Below, one piece after another: positions 40,524-48,148 of a DNA stretch of 64,000 bases; position 1 is the stretch's first letter, and each line of letters starts with the position of its first letter. The stretch comes from Nitrospirota bacterium (GTDB lineage: Bacteria; Nitrospirota; Nitrospiria; Nitrospirales; Nitrospiraceae): assembly GCA_030682135.1 (NCBI GenBank), contig JAUXQT010000003.1:1-64000 (forward strand), in the 5' to 3' direction. The position numbers were made by a program, and so were the translations under genes. Under the pieces are notes generated by a model. The model ran no database searches. It saw only the letters and a list, made by a program, of their open reading frames with translations, and was not told where the DNA came from.

Positions 40524-41108
40524 ATGCAACAACTCAGACTCTCATCCATCCTCAATATCGCCTGGCTCTTCGCCTCAATCTTTCTAGGCCTCTTCCTCAT
40601 CTCCGTCCCTCCGGCATCGAGCGGAAATCCCGAATACCTGCCGATCTGCAACCTCCCAAAATGTCTGAATCCTCAAGTGACGACCAAATCAGGAATCGGC
40701 ACAGCCGCAGCGACGGCTGAAGCCAAAATCTCTCCCGACGATGCGGCGAAATGGTGCACGACATACAAACCGCGCGACAAGTACTGCCCGAAAGAGCAGG
40801 TCCAATCGGGCTGGATCGGTTTTCGTCCGCTCTATCGCGCCAGCGCGGATTGTCTCGCCGGTCGGCTGACCGCCATCGATGGCGGAACCTACAACTACGT
40901 CGGCATCTGGGAAGAAGGCGCTGGCAAGGGCCTGCCTCGGTTCCGCGTCAAGGGTGACGCGAAAGACCTGAAATGGGAAGGGTCAGGAGCCGACGTCGAC
41001 CATACGGGAACCTTTTTGGGATGGGGCGGGGGAAGTGCGAATCTGGCCGCGCAATGGAACGTGCTCTGTGCCGGCGCCTCTGTGCCGGCGCCCCTGCGCC
41101 AGCCATGA
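40524..41108 (+). CDS. Hypothetical secreted protein, 194 aa
   Basis: ATG 40524 follows a perfect AGGGAGG and opens a signal peptide (ILNIAWLFASIFLGLFLISVPPASSG). The mature protein holds several cysteines (ICNLPKCL; WCTTYKPRDKYCPKE; ADCLAG), likely disulfide-bonded. It also has a glycine-rich beta pattern (IDGGTYNYVGIWEEGAGKGLPR; TFLGWGGGSANLAAQW) that suggests a small jelly-roll-like domain. No family was recognised. The remaining upstream ORF in the track is not used. Confidence 0.75.
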   Translation: MQQLRLSSILNIAWLFASIFLGLFLISVPPASSGNPEYLPICNLPKCLNPQVTTKSGIGTAAATAEAKISPDDAAKWCTTYKPRDKYCPKEQVQSGWIGFRPLYRASADCLAGRLTAIDGGTYNYVGIWEEGAGKGLPRFRVKGDAKDLKWEGSGADVDHTGTFLGWGGGSANLAAQWNVLCAGASVPAPLRQP

Positions 41109-41135
41109 AATAACCATCGCTCCGTGCGCATCGAA

Positions 41136-44100
41136 CTAATGCACGACCTGCGCGAGGCCAATCGATCGGTCTTCGCCTCCCCGTCCGATAACCGTTCGCA
41201 CGATCGTCCCGTCTTTGAACACCAGGATGTTCGTTGGGACCGCCGGTATCCGCGGTCCCGGGAGAATCACACCGGCCAGATTCAGCGGGTCGCAGGCGGA
41301 CAGCTTGACCTCCTGAGCCAGACCGAAACCGGTCTGGCGTAACGCCCGCATCGACTGGACCGCCTCCGGCAACGCAAATTGCTCCCCGACAAATCCCGAC
41401 ACGAAACGTCCCCCGCGAATCTCGCCTTGCAGCTCCATGCGTCGATATTGCACCAGCAGATCGCGCCAGGACTGAACCAGAGATTCACGGGCCAGCAAAT
41501 CGCGGAACACCACGCCATAACGACGAAGGAGCTGGCGCGCAACGGACTCGATACGAGGTGATGCGTGATGAGTGATGGGTGATGCGCCGGACACCATGCG
41601 CTGAGCGCTGATAGCTGAAGGCTGATAGCTGCCAGCTTGCCTCAAGAGCGACCACCGCCCGGCTGAATGACGAGGCCGGCGAGACCGCCCCCGCCCCTCC
41701 GCCCGGCGGCGACGCGGATCCATGAGGGCGCGGAGGTTATCGAACCCATCGGCCGTGACCAGGCCTGTGGCCACGAGTTCCCACAGCCCTTCTTCCACTT
41801 CCGTCGGAAGATGGTTGGTCATTCGCACGAGATCGGCAAAGAAGCTGGCCCCTCGCTCAGACAAGGAGCGACGCAGGTCTTGCGCCACGGCACTCAACGG
41901 GACAAAGGGGTCAGGCCCGGCCGAGGCGGCATCAGCGTGGAAGGCCTCCATCAACCACTCGCTCGCCTCACGTGGAAAGACACCGATCGGCGCCACACTC
42001 GTCGGGACGATCCGACGCCGGTCAAGATCGCTGCCCTGGGCCAACCGCGGATGAGGAGACAGCCGGCCCCAACTCACGGCCCCGCTCAGACAGAGCCGGT
42101 CCAGATACTCCGGCTCATACTTCGCCAACCTCGCCCGTAACAACTGTGGCTCCCAGGCCGAAGCAGCCGTTTCGAAACCGGCCAACTGCGCGATCACGTC
42201 AGCCAGCCCCGCCTCTCCATGCAGGCGAGCCCCAGGCGCCGCATGCTGCCACCGCAAGAGAAAGGACATGAACTCAGCCGCCGTAACCGGCTCGATTTCC
42301 TTCCTCAGCCTGCCAATGGTCAATCGATGGATGCGGGCCAGCAACCGGCGATGGCACCATTCTGGCGCGCCCGCGCCCGACAGTGCTGAGTCCTGAGTGC
42401 TGAGTGATGAGTCCGGTCGAAATCGTCCTCGGAGCACTTGGCCCTGCGACTCCAAGCGAAGGAACGCATGCTCCACTTGATTGACAGGAAGATGCAGACG
42501 AGCTGCCAGCTCACTGCCCATTGTCGGCCCGATGCTTTCCATCCAGCCAAGCACGATGGCATCGAACGTCGTCTCATCGCCTCCCGCCAGTGCTGCTTCG
42601 ACTTGAGCCTGATGTTCCTTCGCAACCCATCCCCTAGCCTCTCGCCCCGCGCCCCGCGCCACCAGCTCAATTGCCCGCCCTTCCTCAATCAATCTCGGCA
42701 GATGAATCGCCCAGTCCTTGAGTTCCTCGACCGGCAGCCAGACCAACGTGAGCAAGGCATCGTGCAATTCATCCGGATCGCGCACGACGGGCCAGGATTC
42801 GCGCTGCACTTCCTCAATGGCCGCAGGGTCTAACGCCCCGACCTCGCCGGCCAACTGAGCCGGCAGCGTGCGCCGCATCTCCACTGCCCGCGCGCGCCGC
42901 TCTTCCAGCGGTGCATCGTCGAGAAACGCATAGGGGTTGGCATTCAAGATCTCGTGCGAGAACGGCGAGGGAATCGGCGTATCGACCGCCACACAACGAA
43001 TGGCCCCTGCTTCAATCTGCTTGAGAATTGCCGTCAACCCGTCGAGATCCATCGCCTCCGTGAAACAATCCCGCAGGGTCTCGTTCACAAGCGGATGATC
43101 CGGAATCTGGCGAGTCCGTTCGCCGACGATATTGTCCTGACAGGCGATGGCATCGGGGAAGACGGCGCCGAGCAGATCCTCCGCCTTCATCCGTTGAATC
43201 TGCGGGGGCACTTTGTTGCCGTGAGAGAACCGCAGCAACAGCAAGGCACGACTGACATTCCAGCGCCAGCGGGTCGTAAACATCGGGGCCTGAAGCACGG
43301 CGGGCAGCAGGACCTCGCGAAGCGTCTGGCTATGCAGGAAGCCGAACACCGAATCGAGCGGAAAACTGTGCTTTTCGCCCAGCGAGATCACAATCCCGTT
43401 GTCGGTCGCCGCCGCTTGCAGTTCGAAATCGAACGTCACGCAAAATCGCTTCCGCAAGGCGAGGCCCCAAGCCCGGTTGATCCGCCCGCCGAAGGGCGTG
43501 TGCAAGACGAGCTGCATCCCGCCGCTTTCATCGAAGAACCGTTCCGCCACGATCGTCTGTTGGGTCGGGACCGTTCCGAGCACCGCGATTCCCGCGGCGA
43601 TGTAGGCGACAGCTTGCTCCGCACCACGTTGGTCAAGCGCACATTCTTGTCGCAACCAGGCAAGTACCGAGTACTGAGTGCTGAGTGCTGAGTGTTCGGA
43701 ACTGACGCCTGAGGAAAGGGCTCGCTCGGCAATTGCCTGCCGCAGCGCTGCCACTTCGGCCGACAGTTCTGCCGTGCGCGACGGCGCTTCGCCACGCCAG
43801 AAGGGAATATTGGGCGGTGCCCCTTGCGCGTCTTCCACCCGCACCTTGCCTCTCTCAATGCCCTTGATGCGCCAGGAGGTGTTGCCCAGCAACATGATAT
43901 CGCCGGTCAGACTCTCCACCGCAAAGTCTTCATCGACCGACCCCACAACCGTGCCGTCTGGTTCCGCGACGACTGCATAGTTCGCCGTGTCAGGGATGGC
44001 CCCGCCGGATGTGATCGCCGCCAGTCGCGCCCCTCGCCGGCCTTTGATGCGACGATTGATCCGATCGTGAAACAGATAGGCCTGCCCCCGCCCGCGATTG

Positions 44101-45512
44101 GTCGCAATCCCATCCGCCAACATCTTCAGCACCTGATCGAAATCCGAGCGAGCCAAGTCCCGATAGGGATCGGCCCGCCGGCAGAGATCGAACAGATCGT
44201 CCTCTTCCCAGGTCTGGGTTGCCGCGGCTGCCACTATCTGCTGCGCCAAAATATCGAGCGGAGCCGGAGGCACGGCGATGCGATCCAGAACTCCTGTCCG
44301 AATCGCACGCATCAGCGCCGCACATTCGAGCAAGTCGTCCCTCGTCATCGCAAAGAGACGGCCCTTGGGAATGGCCTTGATCCAGTGACCGGCCCGGCCG
44401 ACCCGCTGCAGACAGGTGGCAATCGCACGGGGCGAACCGATCTGACAGACAAGGTCCACGGCCCCAATATCGATGCCGAGTTCGAGCGAGGCCGTGGCGA
44501 CGACGACGCGCGTTTTGCCGCTCTTGAGCCGTTCTTCAGCCGACAAGCGAATCTGGCGCGAGAGGCTGCCATGGTGCGCCGCCACGGCATCGGCGCCTAA
44601 GTCTACTAGTCGTTCTTCCAGGAAGTGCGAGACTCGTTCTGCGAGGCGTCTCGTATTGACGAAAACCAGGGTCGAGCGATGCTGCCGGACCAGTTCGGCG
44701 ACACGATCGTAGATATCCGCCCAGATCGCATTTGTCGCCACAGCGCTCAATTCGTCCTTCGGCACCTCCACCGCCAGATCCATCTCGCGCTTGTGCCCTA
44801 TGTCGATGATGTTGCAGGGAGCCGTGAGGAACGAAGGGATACAGGCTGAAGGTTCACGATTACCGACCAGGAACTGTGCCACGACTTCGATGGGCCGCTG
44901 CGTCGCAGAGAGTCCGATCCTTTGAGGCTTCGTGAGGGTCAGCGCTTCCAATCGCTCCAACGATAGAGCCAAGTGGGCTCCTCGTTTATTCGGCGCCACG
45001 GCATGGATTTCATCGACGATCACGGTTCGGACCGTCTGAAGAAGTCGGCGGCTCTTCTCCGCGGTTAACAAAATATAGAGCGACTCCGGGGTCGTGACGA
45101 GAATATGGGGTGGCCGCTTGAGCATCTGCTGGCGCTCAGCCATCGGCGTATCGCCGGTACGGACCAGCACACGAAGTTCCGGCATCAAGAGCCCTGCAGA
45201 CAAGGCTGCGTTTCCTATTTCAACGAGCGGCTGTTGAAGGTTTTTCTGGATGTCGTTGCTGAGCGCTTTCAGCGGCGAGACATACAACACTTGCGTATGG
45301 TCGTCGAGTTCACGCGCCAGGGCCTGTTTGAAGAGGTGGTCGATGCAGGAGAGAAAGGCGGCGAAGGTCTTACCGGACCCGGTCGGCGCGGCGATCAACA
45401 CATCGCCACCGGATTGAATGGCGGGCCAAGCCTGCACTTGCACATCGGTCGGCCGACCAACCTGAGCCTGAAACCATTCGGCGATGAGAGGATGGAAGAG
45501 AGAGAGCGGCAT
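41136..45512 (-). CDS. lhr: Large Lhr-type superfamily 2 helicase, 1458 aa
   Basis: This ATP-dependent helicase is of the long Lhr type (E. coli Lhr is ~1500 aa), linked to nucleic-acid repair. Motifs are IAAPTGSGKTFAAFLSCID (I), VIVDEIHAVAPNKRGAHLAL (II, DEIH), LSATQRPIEVVA (III) and VVATASLELGIDIGAVDLVC (V). QRVGRAGHWIKAIPKGRL is motif VI. The Lhr core winged helix and a long C-terminal region follow. Three linkers contain peptides (HSALSTQYSVLAW, SSLSTQDSALSG, QPSAISAQR) encoded by heptamer-type repeat DNA. The gene is minus-strand. A broken copy of its 5' end lies at 52417-52590. Confidence 0.93.
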   Translation of the reverse strand: MPLSLFHPLIAEWFQAQVGRPTDVQVQAWPAIQSGGDVLIAAPTGSGKTFAAFLSCIDHLFKQALARELDDHTQVLYVSPLKALSNDIQKNLQQPLVEIGNAALSAGLLMPELRVLVRTGDTPMAERQQMLKRPPHILVTTPESLYILLTAEKSRRLLQTVRTVIVDEIHAVAPNKRGAHLALSLERLEALTLTKPQRIGLSATQRPIEVVAQFLVGNREPSACIPSFLTAPCNIIDIGHKREMDLAVEVPKDELSAVATNAIWADIYDRVAELVRQHRSTLVFVNTRRLAERVSHFLEERLVDLGADAVAAHHGSLSRQIRLSAEERLKSGKTRVVVATASLELGIDIGAVDLVCQIGSPRAIATCLQRVGRAGHWIKAIPKGRLFAMTRDDLLECAALMRAIRTGVLDRIAVPPAPLDILAQQIVAAAATQTWEEDDLFDLCRRADPYRDLARSDFDQVLKMLADGIATNRGRGQAYLFHDRINRRIKGRRGARLAAITSGGAIPDTANYAVVAEPDGTVVGSVDEDFAVESLTGDIMLLGNTSWRIKGIERGKVRVEDAQGAPPNIPFWRGEAPSRTAELSAEVAALRQAIAERALSSGVSSEHSALSTQYSVLAWLRQECALDQRGAEQAVAYIAAGIAVLGTVPTQQTIVAERFFDESGGMQLVLHTPFGGRINRAWGLALRKRFCVTFDFELQAAATDNGIVISLGEKHSFPLDSVFGFLHSQTLREVLLPAVLQAPMFTTRWRWNVSRALLLLRFSHGNKVPPQIQRMKAEDLLGAVFPDAIACQDNIVGERTRQIPDHPLVNETLRDCFTEAMDLDGLTAILKQIEAGAIRCVAVDTPIPSPFSHEILNANPYAFLDDAPLEERRARAVEMRRTLPAQLAGEVGALDPAAIEEVQRESWPVVRDPDELHDALLTLVWLPVEELKDWAIHLPRLIEEGRAIELVARGAGREARGWVAKEHQAQVEAALAGGDETTFDAIVLGWMESIGPTMGSELAARLHLPVNQVEHAFLRLESQGQVLRGRFRPDSSLSTQDSALSGAGAPEWCHRRLLARIHRLTIGRLRKEIEPVTAAEFMSFLLRWQHAAPGARLHGEAGLADVIAQLAGFETAASAWEPQLLRARLAKYEPEYLDRLCLSGAVSWGRLSPHPRLAQGSDLDRRRIVPTSVAPIGVFPREASEWLMEAFHADAASAGPDPFVPLSAVAQDLRRSLSERGASFFADLVRMTNHLPTEVEEGLWELVATGLVTADGFDNLRALMDPRRRRAEGRGRSRRPRHSAGRWSLLRQAGSYQPSAISAQRMVSGASPITHHASPRIESVARQLLRRYGVVFRDLLARESLVQSWRDLLVQYRRMELQGEIRGGRFVSGFVGEQFALPEAVQSMRALRQTGFGLAQEVKLSACDPLNLAGVILPGPRIPAVPTNILVFKDGTIVRTVIGRGGEDRSIGLAQVVH
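41555..41645. repeat. Heptamer repeat inside lhr (GATGAGT / GCTGATA type)
   Basis: In 7-bp register the plus strand reads GATGCGT, GATGAGT, GATGGGT, GATGCGC and, after a short break, GCTGAGC, GCTGATA, GCTGAAG, GCTGATA, GCTGCCA. Translated on the minus strand it gives a Ser/Ala-rich linker (SYQPSAISAQR; ITHHASPRIES). Confidence 0.75.
42378..42420. repeat. Heptamer repeat inside lhr (AGTGCTG type), first
   Basis: AGTGCTG, AGTCCTG, AGTGCTG, AGTGATG, AGTCCGG in direct tandem. On the coding strand it reads DSSLSTQDSALSG between two helicase C-terminal domains. Confidence 0.75.
43665..43697. repeat. Heptamer repeat inside lhr (AGTGCTG type), second
   Basis: AGTACCG, AGTACTG, AGTGCTG, AGTGCTG, AGTGTTC in direct tandem. 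On the coding strand it reads EHSALSTQYSVL. Three units equal seven codons, so the peptide is itself 7-residue periodic. Confidence 0.75.
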
Positions 45513-45684
45513 CGGCGATATTTTAACATGCGCAGGAGCGGCGCTCTACGTGGCTGACAGCCTCCCATCTCTTCGATCTCTGGGAGGCCTCAAGTCCCTA
45601 CATCGTTGACCGATAAAGCAACGGAGAAACCTCAACATCTCAATGTCGCGATGCACTGTCACGGCCTTCCACACAAGGACGATC

Positions 45685-46116
45685 ATGAAGGAACCGGCAC
45701 AAGCCACGACCGCAGCCAAATCCTCGACCAAACGGGGCAACATTCTCTCCATCATCGTCATCCTGCTCGCGTTCGGCATGATCGGAGGCGTGCTCTCCGC
45801 CATCAACAGCACCCCTTCCTGCCCTGATGAATTAATCGGCTCCTGGACCACGACCGCGCAGGGCTACGACGACAAGGTACTCTTGATCACCCGGAAAGGG
45901 ATCGTGTTCAGCGCGGGAGAGGACGCGGTCGAGGGGCTGGCCGTTCGGGGATTACAGGCCATGCCGGATGAATCGGGAATATTCTATACCATCACCTACG
46001 GCACCTCGAGAAGCGATGAGCAAGTCTTGTCCTTTCACTATCACCCTCGCAGGCACACCATCACCTTCAACAACCAATCGCATCTGGTCTGGACCAGAAA
46101 AACGGTGGAGTCCTGA
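45685..46116 (+). CDS. Hypothetical membrane-anchored protein, 143 aa
   Basis: ATG 45685 (MKEPAQATTA) follows AAGGACGATC. One transmembrane helix (NILSIIVILLAFGMIGGVLS) near residue 30 is followed by a ~90-residue exported domain, beginning SCPDELIGSWTTTAQGYDDK and rich in beta strands (VLSFHYHPRRHTITFNNQSH). The composition resembles a lipocalin-like or sensor domain, but no family was identified. Its stop overlaps the next start. It is the first gene of the tight four-gene sensory operon (45685-52339). Confidence 0.75.
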   Translation: MKEPAQATTAAKSSTKRGNILSIIVILLAFGMIGGVLSAINSTPSCPDELIGSWTTTAQGYDDKVLLITRKGIVFSAGEDAVEGLAVRGLQAMPDESGIFYTITYGTSRSDEQVLSFHYHPRRHTITFNNQSHLVWTRKTVES

Positions 46117-46781
46117 TGGCCCGCTTCAAGCGCCGACAGCTGTTCGTCCACCCGCTTCAGCATTGGTTCGTGGTCACGGCAGTCATTTACTTTGCCTGCC
46201 TGTTACTCGTGCTGTACGGCATCGTGTTCCTTCCGATGGTCCAGTCTCTGGATGACCCCTCCGTCACATGGCAGGAGCGGGCTCAGGTGGCGTCTCAATT
46301 CCTCGACTTTAATGCCAGGGTCTGGCCCTGGCTGCTCGTGACGTTCCTCGGACTCCTCCTCCATTCCATCTACGTCATGCACCGCATTGCCGGTCCCCTC
46401 TATCGCTTTACGGCGCTCTTCCAGTCGGTTGGAGCCGGCCATTTACATCTGCGGGCCCACCTCCGCGAACACGATTATCTCCATCGGGAAGCACGGGACT
46501 TCAACGCGATGCTGGACCGGCTGGAGCAGAAGATCGAAACCTTGAACCTGCATTGTGCCGCTGTCACAGAGGCCTACGAGGATGTGGCGCTGCTTGTGCG
46601 AGGAAAATCACCGGGCCACGCGAATGCCGCACTCGCGAAGCTCGAAACAGAACTCCACCAGTTCAGAACCAGCATTGATGCATTCACGGTACAAGCCCTG
46701 CCGCCGCCACGAGAACAACAAGGGGTCGACTCCGCCGCTCCTGGTGCCATGGATTCACCGGCTAATACGAAAGCCGCATGA
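46116..46781 (+). CDS. HAMP-like membrane protein, 221 aa
   Basis: Two transmembrane helices (FVVTAVIYFACLLLVLYGIVF and PWLLVTFLGLLLHSIYVM) bracket a short exported loop of ~30 residues (VQSLDDPSVTWQERAQVASQFLDF). A HAMP-like segment follows (HRIAGPLYRFTALFQSVGAGHLHLR ... DYLHREARDFNAMLDRLEQKI), then a coiled region (ALAKLETELHQFRTSIDAF). There is no kinase or methyl-accepting domain. Its sequence layout matches the N-terminal 235 residues of the next gene product, so the two are paralogues. Overlapping starts indicate translational coupling. Confidence 0.8.
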   Translation: MARFKRRQLFVHPLQHWFVVTAVIYFACLLLVLYGIVFLPMVQSLDDPSVTWQERAQVASQFLDFNARVWPWLLVTFLGLLLHSIYVMHRIAGPLYRFTALFQSVGAGHLHLRAHLREHDYLHREARDFNAMLDRLEQKIETLNLHCAAVTEAYEDVALLVRGKSPGHANAALAKLETELHQFRTSIDAFTVQALPPPREQQGVDSAAPGAMDSPANTKAA

Positions 46782-48136
46782 CCATGAGCCGACTGTACTA
46801 TGCGGGGAATACACCGACAGATGCCGCCCATTCTCCATCGGGGGAAGCTCCATCGGGAGACCGTCCCACCAGCCAAGTCCAAGCCGGACCTGGAATTCAG
46901 CCTTTTCACCGGCGACGATGGGCCATAGTCCATCCGCTTCAGATTCGCATGCTCACCATTGTGCTCGCCTATTCACTGACGATCCTCGTCATGTTGGCCA
47001 TTCCCCTGTTCTCCCCTTTGATGCAGGGGCTCGACGATCGAACACTCCCCTGGCAAGAGAAGGCCCTCATCGCCAACAATTTGCTCGACCTGCATGACAG
47101 GTATTGGCCCTGGGCGCTCGGCGCCGTCCTCGTGCTCCTGATCCATTGCGCCCACTCCATGCTGGCCATGTATCATGTTGCAGGCCCCCTCTATCGCCTG
47201 AAGACCGTATTCCTGCAAATCGGCCAGGGCAACCTCTCGATCAGAACGACGCTTCGGAAAGGGGATTTCCTGACCCCTGAAGCGGACCTCGTCAATCAGA
47301 TGACCGCGCAACTCCAGGCGAAAATTACCTCGATCAAGACGGCACAAGCGGCGGTCGCCCTCGACATCGGCCAATTGCATCAAGCCGTCACGGCCATGGA
47401 CAACCCAGGACTCACCGCACTCGTGAGGAAGACGGAACGGGATCTGGCAGAGATGCAGTCTTCGCTCGACACGTTTAGAACTGACCGAGGCTTCACCCTC
47501 ATTGAACTTATGCTCGCCGTGGCCATCGTCGGAGTCCTGAGCAGCCTGGCGATCCCCAACTATCTGGGTTTTCTTGAGAAGGCCCGTATTGCCAGGACCG
47601 TGGCCGAGATGAACGGGGTCGCGAAGGAAATTTACGGCTACGCGCACCCCGATGGACAATATCCCGATAGCTTAGCGCAGATAGGCTGGGACCAGCGGCT
47701 AGACCCTTGGGGTAATCCCTACCAGTACTACCGGCTCAATTGCGCGAATCCGGCCTTCAGCCGTCTCGACCCCATCGCACCGTCTGGCAATGAGGCTGAT
47801 GGGCTCATCATTCCTGCAAGCCATTACCCTCCGTACCACCCGGCCCGCCTCTCTCTCGCAGTAGATACGGGCAGTCATCAGAGTCTCATCCGGCTTGTTG
47901 CTCAAGGTGGCAACTCGGGCAACGGAGGTGGTAACGGGGGGGGAGGGGGGCCTCCCTGCGGCAGCATCGGACATGCGAGGAAGGACCGATTCCTGGTGCC
48001 GATCAACTCGGACTTCGACCTCTACAGCATGGGAAAAGACGGACAATCTGTCGGTCCATTAACAGCACAAAAGAGTCACGATGACGTCATTCGGGCCAAC
48101 GATGGCGGGTATTACGGCTTGGCCTCCAATTTTTAA
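46778..48136 (+). CDS. HAMP membrane domain fused in frame to a GspG-like pseudopilin, 452 aa
   Basis: Residues ~45-235 repeat the HAMP membrane protein design (IVLAYSLTILVMLAIPLFS; WPWALGAVLVLLIHCAHSM; HVAGPLYRLKTVFLQIGQGN). Directly after SLDTFRTDR comes a perfect prepilin motif, GFTLIELMLAVAIVGVLSSL, with the cleavage site at about G238/F239 and Glu at +5. The C-terminal ~200 residues are GspG-like (DPWGNPYQYY; NSDFDLYSMGKDG; DDVIRANDGGYYGLASNF) with a glycine-rich insertion. No stop lies between. ATG 47453 (MQSSLDTFRTDRGF) could start a separate prepilin, so one protein, a processed polyprotein or two overlapping products are all possible. Confidence 0.85.
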   Translation: MTMSRLYYAGNTPTDAAHSPSGEAPSGDRPTSQVQAGPGIQPFHRRRWAIVHPLQIRMLTIVLAYSLTILVMLAIPLFSPLMQGLDDRTLPWQEKALIANNLLDLHDRYWPWALGAVLVLLIHCAHSMLAMYHVAGPLYRLKTVFLQIGQGNLSIRTTLRKGDFLTPEADLVNQMTAQLQAKITSIKTAQAAVALDIGQLHQAVTAMDNPGLTALVRKTERDLAEMQSSLDTFRTDRGFTLIELMLAVAIVGVLSSLAIPNYLGFLEKARIARTVAEMNGVAKEIYGYAHPDGQYPDSLAQIGWDQRLDPWGNPYQYYRLNCANPAFSRLDPIAPSGNEADGLIIPASHYPPYHPARLSLAVDTGSHQSLIRLVAQGGNSGNGGGNGGGGGPPCGSIGHARKDRFLVPINSDFDLYSMGKDGQSVGPLTAQKSHDDVIRANDGGYYGLASNF

Positions 48137-48148
48137 GATGCCGCGATT

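Noticed and set aside
41555-43697. CRISPR-like arrays
   Set aside because: The repeats are heptamers in direct contiguity without spacers.
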